The notes beneath the pieces were generated by a model that ran no database searches, was not told where the DNA came from, and saw nothing but the letters and a program-made list of their open reading frames with translations. Source: SbD1 sp049300095 (GTDB lineage Bacteria > Desulfobacterota > Syntrophobacteria > Syntrophobacterales > Syntrophobacteraceae). From it: a DNA stretch of 17,919 nt. How positions within the stretch are numbered: position 1 is the stretch's first letter; every line of letters starts with the position of its first letter. Shown here in pieces: positions 1 through 5,613 of this stretch. The position numbers and the translations under genes are program-made. The stretch covers positions 1 through 17,919 of the forward strand of contig JBAQYM010000302.1 in the NCBI GenBank assembly GCA_049300095.1. The letters are read 5' to 3'.

Positions 1-21
1 GCTTTCACCCCCCTCCCCCAG

Positions 22-42
22 CCCCTCCCGCCAAGGGAGGGG
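22..42. repeat. GC-rich hairpin (REP-like) beyond leuD
   Basis: The arms CCCCTCCC (22-29) and GGGAGGGG (35-42) form a perfect 8-bp inverted repeat around a 5-base loop, embedded in C-rich sequence (1-21). It lies downstream of the minus-strand leuD. No T-run follows it on the minus strand, so it reads as an extragenic palindrome rather than an intrinsic terminator. Similar CCCCTCCC/GGGAGGGG palindromes are common in intergenic DNA of environmental proteobacteria (general knowledge, not checked here). Confidence 0.5.
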
Positions 43-72
43 AGACCTCGTCGCCGTTTTTGCCGCGCCTGT

Positions 73-139
73 CGCAACTCCCGCGACCTCGCAACTCCCG
101 CGCCTGTCGCAACTCCCGCGATACCCCGCAACTCCCGCG
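73..139. repeat. Four direct copies of CGCAACTCCCGCG
   Basis: Four exact copies of the 13-mer CGCAACTCCCGCG start at 73, 90, 108 and 127, so the period grows 17, 18, 19. A degenerate fifth copy (CGCAAC) starts near 144. The array fills most of the space between the leuD stop and the window edge. No gene is evident here. The variable spacers suggest slipped-strand expansion of a short GC-rich motif. Confidence 0.7.
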
Positions 140-182
140 ACCCCGCAACAGCTCGAAATCCCCCGCCACGGCCCCCGGCCAA

Positions 183-683
183 TCAGTCCCGCGGGGGCAT
201 CTGCTCCCGGACGTATTCGATCAGACCGCCCGCCTGGATCAGCTTCTGCATGAAAGGGGGTATGGCGTGGGCGCGGTAGGTTTCGTTACGGGTGCGGTTT
301 ACGATCACGCCTTCGTCGAAATCAATTTCGAGTTCGTCTCCGTCTTCGATGCGCGCGGCCGCCTCGGGGCATTCCAGGATGGGAAGCCCCATGTTGAAGG
401 CGTTGCGGTAGAAGATGCGAGCAAAGCTGTGCGCCACCACGCAGCTTACCCCGGCGGCCTTGATCGCGATCGGGGCGTGCTCGCGCGAGGACCCGCACCC
501 GAAGTTTTTCCCGGCCGCGATGATGTCGCCCGGCTTCACCTTCGAGGCAAACTGGGGGTCGGCGTCTTCCATGCAGTGCTCGGCCAGAAATTTCGGGTCG
601 CTCGAAACCAGGTACCGCGCCGGTATGATGGCGTCGGTGTCAACGTCGTTTCCGAATTTCCATGCTTTTCCAAGAATTTTCAT
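183..683 (-). CDS. leuD: 3-isopropylmalate dehydratase small subunit
   Basis: LeuD is the swivel-domain subunit of isopropylmalate isomerase. With LeuC it converts 2-isopropylmalate to 3-isopropylmalate in leucine synthesis. The 166-residue product has the short form of the archaeal-type/HACN-like group. It opens with GKAWKFGNDVDTDAIIPARY and has the conserved GCGSSREHAP motif at about 62-71. The substrate loop reads YLVSS (24-28). In related methanogen enzymes an Arg at position 26 (YLRT) marks homoaconitase and a small residue marks isopropylmalate isomerase, so Val26 supports leuD. The ATG at 681-683 overlaps the leuC stop as ATGA, implying translational coupling. A GGGGAGGT Shine-Dalgarno lies 9 bases upstream. 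It is the last gene of the psd-pssA-leuC-leuD cluster. Confidence 0.95.
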   Translation of the reverse strand: MKILGKAWKFGNDVDTDAIIPARYLVSSDPKFLAEHCMEDADPQFASKVKPGDIIAAGKNFGCGSSREHAPIAIKAAGVSCVVAHSFARIFYRNAFNMGLPILECPEAAARIEDGDELEIDFDEGVIVNRTRNETYRAHAIPPFMQKLIQAGGLIEYVREQMPPRD

Positions 684-1948
684 TCGCCGACTACCTCCCC
701 AGGGTGCGCTATGCGCCCGAGAACGGCCGAGGCGGCGGCAACGGCCGGGTTGCTCAGGTATACCTTGCTCTCGACGTGCCCCATGCGGCCGACAAAATTG
801 CGGTTGGTGGTCGCAACGGCGGATTCCCCGGCGGCGAGTATGCCCATGTGCCCGCCGAGGCACGGCCCGCAGGTCGGGGTGCTCACGGCGGCCTCGGCGT
901 CGATGAACGCCGCTAGGAGCCCCTCCTCCATCGCTTCCATGTATATCTTCTGGGTCGCCGGAATGATAATGCAGCGCACCCCCCGCGCGACTTTTCTGCC
1001 GCGAAGGACCTCGGCCGCGGCCCTCAGGTCTTCGAGGCGGCCGTTGGTGCACGATCCGATCACCACCTGGTCGATGGGGGTCTCGGGGATTTCGGTAACC
1101 TGCTTGACGTTTTCCGGCGAGTGCGGCATGGCCACCATCGGTTCCAGGTTCGAGACGTCCCACTCGTGGACGGACTCGTAGGTTGCGCCCGGATCGCTCC
1201 GGTAGAACTTGTAGGGCCGTTTGGCACGCAAGTTGACATACTCTTCGGTGATGGCGTCCGGGGCGATTATCCCGACCTTCGCCCCGGCCTCGATCGCCAT
1301 GTTGCACATCGAGAGCCGGTCGGACATGGGAAGGGTGTCGACCACCTCGCCGCAAAATTCCATCGCGCGGTAGCGCGCTCCGTCGACGCCGATCTTGCCG
1401 ATGGTGTACAAAATGAGGTCCTTCCCCCCGACCCAGGGCCTGCGTTTGCCCGTGAAGACAAATTTCATCGAGGGCGGCACCTTGAACCAGATGCGGCCGG
1501 TAATCATCGCCGCGCCGAGGTCCGTGCTCCCCACACCCGTCGCGAAAGCCCCCAGGGCCCCGTAGGTGCAGGTGTGGCTGTCCGCCCCGATCACCACGTC
1601 GCCCGGCAGCACCAGCCCCTGCTCGGGAAGCAGCGCATGCTCGATCCCCATTCTCCCCACCTCGAAGTAGTAGGGCAGCTTGTGCTCGCGGGCGAACTCG
1701 CGAAGCATCGCGGCCTGGGCGGCGGAGGCGATGTCCTTGTTGGGGACGAAGTGGTCGGGAACGAGGCCGATCCGTTCGGGGTCGAACACCTTCTTCGCCC
1801 CGGCCCGGCGGAACGCCTCGATTGCCAGGGGCGCGGTGATGTCGTTACCCAGGGCGAAATCGACGCTTACTTCCACGAGTTCGTCCGGAAAGACCTCGGA
1901 CTTTCCGGCATGATCGGCCAAAATTTTTTCACTGATTGTCTTGGGCAT
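680..1948 (-). CDS. leuC: 3-isopropylmalate dehydratase large subunit
   Basis: LeuC is the aconitase-family large subunit that carries the [4Fe-4S] cluster of isopropylmalate isomerase. The 422-residue product is the short HACN-like form; the E. coli type is about 466. Cluster ligands are visible as Cys300 (GSCTNGR) and Cys360/Cys363 (PTCGPCLGG). Other aconitase landmarks are GADSHTCTYGALGAFATGVG at 121-140 and a FVGRMGH segment near the C-terminus. The ATG at 1948 is preceded by AAAAGG and lies 13 bp after the pssA stop. The 3' end overlaps leuD by 4 bp, consistent with equimolar subunits. A homoaconitase role is the main alternative but is made unlikely by the LeuD loop and the ilv/leu context. 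Confidence 0.95.
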   Translation of the reverse strand: MPKTISEKILADHAGKSEVFPDELVEVSVDFALGNDITAPLAIEAFRRAGAKKVFDPERIGLVPDHFVPNKDIASAAQAAMLREFAREHKLPYYFEVGRMGIEHALLPEQGLVLPGDVVIGADSHTCTYGALGAFATGVGSTDLGAAMITGRIWFKVPPSMKFVFTGKRRPWVGGKDLILYTIGKIGVDGARYRAMEFCGEVVDTLPMSDRLSMCNMAIEAGAKVGIIAPDAITEEYVNLRAKRPYKFYRSDPGATYESVHEWDVSNLEPMVAMPHSPENVKQVTEIPETPIDQVVIGSCTNGRLEDLRAAAEVLRGRKVARGVRCIIIPATQKIYMEAMEEGLLAAFIDAEAAVSTPTCGPCLGGHMGILAAGESAVATTNRNFVGRMGHVESKVYLSNPAVAAASAVLGRIAHPGEVVGE

Positions 1949-1961
1949 AGCACCGTACCTT

Positions 1962-2861
1962 TTATTGTGAATCCAGAGGACCTTTTTGCTCGGCCTCGAA
2001 CGCGGGCGCGCCTTCGGTCGGCGAATCTTCGCCGGGCCGGGTTTCCGGGAGCGGGACTGCGGCCGGGGCCGTTTCCTGGGGCCCCTTTTTCCCCATTATG
2101 CGCCACACGACCCATCTCACCGGCCCCGAGGCGGTATAGACCGCAAGCATGACGAAGAGCACGGAGGCGGGATTTACGGCGACGACGCAGACGAAAACGA
2201 TGACCCCGAACACCACGAACGAGGGCTTGGCCTTGATGACCTCGATGTCCTTGAAGCTGTTATACGGCATCGTGCTGACCATGCAGAAGCCGAGAAGATA
2301 GGTCAAAGTGAGCAGGACGGGCCCGATAACCGGTCCGGTCGGGGTGATATCCCAGTGGTTGAGAAACAGCACCGTTATGGCGATCATGAGCGCGCCGCCC
2401 GGGATCGGAAGTCCCACGAAATACTTCTTGCTCGAGGTTTCCACCTGGACGTTGAACCGCGCGAGCCGTAGCGCCCCGCATGCCATGAACACGAACGCGG
2501 CAAGCCATCCGAGCCGCCCGTAGGGCCGCAGGGCCATGAGGAAGATCAGCAGGCCCGGGGCCACGCCGAAGGCCACGAGGTCGGCGAGCGAGTCGTATTC
2601 CACGCCGAACCGGCTCGTCGCCCGCGTGAGCCGGGCCACCTGGCCGTCCAGGATATCGAAGACGCCGGAGGCGAAGACGGCGAGCGCGGCCCATTGGAAT
2701 TCCCCGTTAATCGCGTTGACGAGTCCGAAAAATCCGGCGAAGAGGTTCGCCGTCGTGAAGAGGTTCGGGAAAATATATGTCCCGCGGTGGACCTCGTTTT
2801 CTCCCTCGAAACGGCGCCATTTCTTGCGTCGCGGACGACGTTTTTTCACTTCAGCCGACAT
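1962..2861 (-). CDS. pssA: CDP-diacylglycerol-serine O-phosphatidyltransferase
   Basis: This membrane enzyme joins CDP-diacylglycerol and L-serine to phosphatidylserine, the precursor of phosphatidylethanolamine. The 299-residue product has the full CDP-alcohol phosphotransferase signature DG-x2-AR-x8-G-x3-D-x3-D (DGQVAR...G...D...D) and about six hydrophobic helices. It has a basic N-terminus (KKRRPRRKKWRR), and its C-terminal tail of about 40 residues is Pro/Glu-rich and probably disordered. The frame is open further upstream, but the ATG at 2861 gives the family-like N-terminus and has GGGAG about 10 bases before it. It overlaps psd by 16 bp, so phosphatidylserine is made and decarboxylated by co-translated partners. 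LeuC follows after 13 bp. Confidence 0.95.
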   Translation of the reverse strand: MSAEVKKRRPRRKKWRRFEGENEVHRGTYIFPNLFTTANLFAGFFGLVNAINGEFQWAALAVFASGVFDILDGQVARLTRATSRFGVEYDSLADLVAFGVAPGLLIFLMALRPYGRLGWLAAFVFMACGALRLARFNVQVETSSKKYFVGLPIPGGALMIAITVLFLNHWDITPTGPVIGPVLLTLTYLLGFCMVSTMPYNSFKDIEVIKAKPSFVVFGVIVFVCVVAVNPASVLFVMLAVYTASGPVRWVVWRIMGKKGPQETAPAAVPLPETRPGEDSPTEGAPAFEAEQKGPLDSQ

Positions 2862-3511
2862 AGGACGGTTTCTCCCGCGAAAACATGCTGTCCCCGCGAT
2901 ACGAGCACTTCGCAGTCCTCGGGCGCGTAAACATCCATCCGGGACCCGAACCGGATCAGGCCGAACCGCTCGCCCTGGATCACCCGGTCCCCGATCACCG
3001 GCCAGCAGACGATCCGGCGCGCAATAAGGCCCGCAACCTGCGTGATCACCACGTCCAGGCCGGAATCGGACCTGATCCACAGCCAGTTTTGTTCGTTTTT
3101 CTCGCTCGCCTCGGCGAAATTGGCCGCCTTGAAGAGGCCCTTCTTATAGAAAACGCCCTGGATAGTTCCGGAAATGGGCGCGCGGTTGACGTGCACGTCG
3201 AAAACCGACATGAAAATGCTGATCTTCATGGCCGGCCGGTCGGTAAACCGGGACGACCGGACCTTCCGGACCTCGATGATGCTGCCGTCGGCGGGGGACA
3301 CGATATCGTTTTCTCCGGCGACGGTCACCCGTTCGGGGTCCCGAAAAAAGTGACCCACCAGGAGCGTCACCGCCAGGAGCGCGAGGGTAATCGCCGCCCA
3401 GCCGAGAATAGCCGTGACGAGGGTGGCAAACATCCCCGCGACGATAAAGGGGACCCCCTCGCAAGCTACGGGGATGCGCCCCTGTTTTTTTCGGAAATCT
3501 TTGGTGGACAA
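2846..3511 (-). CDS. psd: Phosphatidylserine decarboxylase (PSD-A type)
   Basis: A pyruvoyl-dependent enzyme that decarboxylates phosphatidylserine to phosphatidylethanolamine. At 221 residues it is the short PSD-A form, with one or two membrane helices at about 20-55. Visible motifs are VSPADG (71-76), DVHVNRAP (105-112) and RFGSRMD, where cleavage before Ser190 would generate the pyruvoyl group and the alpha/beta subunits. The start is TTG (3509-3511), chosen because AGGGAG lies 8 bases upstream and the N-terminus then resembles the family. It is the first gene after the repeat-filled gap behind ilvC and overlaps pssA by 16 bp. No confident promoter was found for it, so it may depend on read-through from ilvBNC or on a promoter in the gap. 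Confidence 0.93.
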   Translation of the reverse strand: MSTKDFRKKQGRIPVACEGVPFIVAGMFATLVTAILGWAAITLALLAVTLLVGHFFRDPERVTVAGENDIVSPADGSIIEVRKVRSSRFTDRPAMKISIFMSVFDVHVNRAPISGTIQGVFYKKGLFKAANFAEASEKNEQNWLWIRSDSGLDVVITQVAGLIARRIVCWPVIGDRVIQGERFGLIRFGSRMDVYAPEDCEVLVSRGQHVFAGETVLCRLK

Positions 3512-3552
3512 ACGAGGTGCTCCCTTTGTTGTCCGTTTTCTTTTAAGCGCTT

Positions 3553-3588
3553 AAGACCGTCCCTATAGTCGCCCAAGACCGTCCCTAT
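3553..3588. repeat. Tandem AAGACCGTCCCTAT motif beside a TTAAGCGCTTAA palindrome
   Basis: AAGACCGTCCCTAT occurs at 3553-3566 and 3575-3588, a 22-bp period. Immediately before it is the perfect palindrome TTAAGCGCTTAA (3543-3554). Motifs of this kind (GGGACGGTCTTAA) often flank REP-associated IS200-like transposases in environmental genomes, but no such transposase is in the window. It lies just upstream of psd. Confidence 0.5.
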
Positions 3589-3671
3589 CGGCGGGACCTT
3601 TTTCAGGACTCCCGACGGGACCGGTTTCCAATCATTCGCGGGGGTGGGCTCACCCGCCCGCCATCCGATCT

Positions 3672-3794
3672 GTTGTGGCGTGGTCTCCCGACCGCGCCAC
3701 CCGAGGCGACCGCAGGTCTCCCGCATATTTCGACCGGCCTCCAAGGAGACCTTCGGTCGGGACCCGTGGCGCGGTCGGGAGACCGTGCCACAAC
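3672..3794. repeat. 29-bp inverted repeat pair (GTGGC...GGTCTCCCGACC family)
   Basis: Left arm 3672-3700 and right arm 3766-3794 are reverse complements with 2 mismatches in 29 bp. Each arm is itself an imperfect palindrome (GTGGC...GCCAC). At the right arm the 21-mer GGGAGACCGTGCCACAACGGA begins at 3777 and is repeated at 3799-3819. No reading frame of interest is here. It looks like a REP-family cluster in the gap between ilvC and psd. Confidence 0.75.
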
Positions 3795-3903
3795 GGATGG
3801 GAGACCGTGCCACAACGGAGGTTTCCGCACATTCGCAGGTTGTTCCCCGGGTGCGGATTCAGCCCAGATATGTTCGAGACGGCCGTCCCTTGCCCATCCG
3901 GCA

Positions 3904-3993
3904 GTCCGGGCGGGGATCAACCCCGCCCCTACGCTTCAGGCAGGCCCGATGACGACATTTGGACGTAGGGGCGGGGTTGATCCCCGCCCGGAC
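3904..3993. repeat. 30-bp perfect inverted repeat, 30-base loop
   Basis: Arms 3904-3933 and 3964-3993 are exact reverse complements over 30 bp. Each arm contains an internal palindrome, GGGCGGGG-ATCAA-CCCCGCCC. The transcript could form one long stem or two separate hairpins. No T-run follows on the minus strand, so a classical terminator is not supported, although strong structure directly after ilvC could stabilise the upstream mRNA or reduce read-through into psd. It resembles the widespread GGGGCGGGGTTGATCCCCGCCC extragenic palindromes. Confidence 0.85.
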
Positions 3994-4000
3994 CGTCATG

Positions 4001-4084
4001 CCGCGTCAACCCCGTCCGGAGGATGGACCTAATCCATCTGCACCGCGTCAATCCCGTCCGGGGGATGGACCTAGTCCATCTTCA
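4001..4084. repeat. 42-bp tandem duplication covering the ilvC stop
   Basis: Units 4001-4042 and 4043-4084 match at 38 of 42 positions. The second unit contains the last codons and TAG of ilvC (AVKMD-stop). The first unit encodes the near-identical AVQMD-stop in the same frame, because 42 bp is 14 codons. The C-terminal coding end and its stop are thus duplicated into the 3' untranslated region. Confidence 0.85.
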
Positions 4085-5072
4085 CCGCATCGAGAAAGGG
4101 CATCATCGAACGCAGCTTCTCGCCGACCTGCTCGATGAGAAGCTGCCGCTCGTTCGCCTTGCTCGCCCTGTACATGGGCCGGCCCGCCTGGTTTTCCAGG
4201 ATCCACTCGCGCGCGAACTCCCCGGACTGGACTTCGCCAAGAATATCCCTCATTTCCGCGCGGGTCTCTTCGGTGATGATGCGTCTTCCGCGCGAATAAT
4301 CGCCGTACTCGGCGGTGTCGCTGACCGAATATCTCATGTAAGCGAGGCCGCCGCGGTAGAACAGGTCGACGATCAGCTTGAGTTCGTGCATGCACTCGAA
4401 ATACGCGATCTCCGGCTGGTAGCCCGCTTCGACCAGCGTGTCGAACCCGGCCTTGACCAGCTCGGACACGCCGCCGCACAGGACCGCCTGTTCACCGAAA
4501 AGGTCGGTCTCGGTCTCTTCCTTGAAAGTCGTTTCGATGACGCCGGCCCGCGTGGCGCCGATTCCCGCCCCATAGGCCAGCGCGGTCTGGAGGGCATTGC
4601 CCGAGGCGTCCTGCTGGATCGCCACAAGGGCCGGGACCCCCGCTCCGCGCACGTATTCGCTTCTCACGAGATGACCGGGGCCTTTGGGCGCGATCATCAC
4701 AACGTCGACGTCTTTGGGAGGCACGATCTGGCCGTAATGGATATTGAAGCCGTGGGAAAAAAGCAACGTCTTGCCCGCCTTCATCGAGGGGGAGATGTCC
4801 CTGCGGTAGAGCGCCGCCTGGGCGTGGTCCTCGGTGAGAATCTGCACGATGTCGCATGCCTGGGCGGCTTCGTGAGCCAGGACGGGGGTGAATCCGTCCT
4901 CGATCGCCTTGTCGTAGTTGGCTGAGCCGGGCAGATCGGAGACCGTCACCTGGAGGCCCGAATCACGCAGGTTCTGCGCCTGAGCATGTCCCTGGCTTCC
5001 GTAACCGATGATCCCGATTTTCTTGCCGCGCAAAACGTTCTTATCCACATCCGTATCATAAAAAATTCGCAT
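4071..5072 (-). CDS. ilvC: Ketol-acid reductoisomerase, class I
   Basis: IlvC isomerises and reduces acetolactate or acetohydroxybutyrate in valine, isoleucine and leucine synthesis. The 333 residues are typical of short class I enzymes. It has a Rossmann motif GYGSQG (24-29), catalytic His107 (FSHGFNIHYG), and the Mg ligands Asp190, Glu194, Glu226 and Glu230, with substrate Ser251. The cofactor loop reads VTVSDLPGSANYDKA (42-56). Asp46 replaces the usual Leu, and Leu47 replaces the Arg that normally contacts the NADPH 2'-phosphate, so NADH preference is plausible (inference). The ATG is preceded by a perfect AGGAGGT (5079-5085). It follows ilvN after 27 bp. Its 3' end is part of a 42-bp tandem duplication. 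Confidence 0.96.
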   Translation of the reverse strand: MRIFYDTDVDKNVLRGKKIGIIGYGSQGHAQAQNLRDSGLQVTVSDLPGSANYDKAIEDGFTPVLAHEAAQACDIVQILTEDHAQAALYRRDISPSMKAGKTLLFSHGFNIHYGQIVPPKDVDVVMIAPKGPGHLVRSEYVRGAGVPALVAIQQDASGNALQTALAYGAGIGATRAGVIETTFKEETETDLFGEQAVLCGGVSELVKAGFDTLVEAGYQPEIAYFECMHELKLIVDLFYRGGLAYMRYSVSDTAEYGDYSRGRRIITEETRAEMRDILGEVQSGEFAREWILENQAGRPMYRASKANERQLLIEQVGEKLRSMMPFLDAVKMD

Positions 5073-5078
5073 TCGTTT

Positions 5079-5085
5079 ACCTCCT
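5079..5085 (-). promoter_or_regulatory. Strong Shine-Dalgarno of ilvC
   Basis: On the minus strand AGGAGGT lies 6 bases before the ilvC ATG, the best ribosome site in the ilv cluster. It sits in the 27-bp ilvN-ilvC spacer and fixes the ilvC start. Confidence 0.85.
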
Positions 5086-5099
5086 GGATTTGATCGGCT

Positions 5100-5600
5100 T
5101 CAATGTTTCTTGCTGCGTGCCAGCGCCGCCTTGCCGGTACGTGCAACCTCGACTATTCCAATCTGGCCCAATAGTTCCAATACGGCGTTGATCTTTCCTT
5201 CGGCCCCGGTAACTTCGAGCGTGTAGTAATGCGGACTCACATCCACCACCTTCGCCCGGAAGATGTCCACTATGCGGAGCACTTCCGCCCGCGTGGCCTG
5301 TTCCGCCCGGACCTTTATGAGGGCCATTTCGCGGTCCACAAATTCGGTTTCGGCGAAATCATAGACCTTGATGATATTTATGAGCTTGTTCAACTGCTTG
5401 ATGATCTGCGAGAGCACGCGCTCGTCGCCCGTGGTCACGAGCGTGATCCGGGTGAGGCCCGGTTCGTGGGTCTCGGCGGCGGTGATCGTTTCGATGTTGT
5501 ACCCGCGTCCGCTGAAAAGCCCGACTATCCTGGCGAGAACGCCGGGAACATTCTGAACCAGTATACCTATCGTGTACCGCTGCTTTTCGGTGATGATCAC
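5100..5600 (-). CDS. ilvN: Acetolactate synthase small (regulatory) subunit
   Basis: The regulatory subunit of acetohydroxyacid synthase confers valine feedback inhibition and activates IlvB. The 166-residue product has an N-terminal ACT domain (about 5-80: YTIGILVQNVPGVLARIVGL, RGYNIETITAAETHEPGLTR) and the C-terminal ALS_ss_C domain (about 85-160). The frame continues upstream inside ilvB without family similarity. The start is GTG at 5598-5600, because AGGAGG lies 7 bases before it and the ACT domain begins 8 residues in. The ilvB stop falls inside this Shine-Dalgarno, so the two subunits are tightly coupled. The length and domain order equal the usual IlvH/IlvN form. Confidence 0.95.
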   Translation of the reverse strand: MIITEKQRYTIGILVQNVPGVLARIVGLFSGRGYNIETITAAETHEPGLTRITLVTTGDERVLSQIIKQLNKLINIIKVYDFAETEFVDREMALIKVRAEQATRAEVLRIVDIFRAKVVDVSPHYYTLEVTGAEGKINAVLELLGQIGIVEVARTGKAALARSKKH

Positions 5601-5607
5601 TTTAATT

Positions 5608-5613
5608 CCTCCT
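5608..5613 (-). promoter_or_regulatory. Shine-Dalgarno deciding the ilvN GTG start
   Basis: AGGAGG on the minus strand, 7 bases before GTG 5600-5598. It overlaps the ilvB TAG (5612-5614), so ribosomes terminating on ilvB are placed on the ilvN site. Confidence 0.85.

Noticed and set aside
73..139. CRISPR array
   Set aside because: The 13-bp units with 4-6-bp spacers are far too short, and no cas gene is present.
60..1181. Long plus-strand open frame opposite leuD/leuC
   Set aside because: It is antisense to two clear enzymes, has no domain sense, and GC-rich DNA produces such shadow frames.
680..1948. Homoaconitase rather than isopropylmalate isomerase
   Set aside because: The small subunit has YLVSS and not YLRT in the specificity loop, and the genes lie in an ilv/leu cluster.
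3644..4032. Several overlapping frames of about 100 codons in the ilvC-psd gap
   Set aside because: They run through inverted repeats on both strands with no SD or domain and are products of the palindromes.
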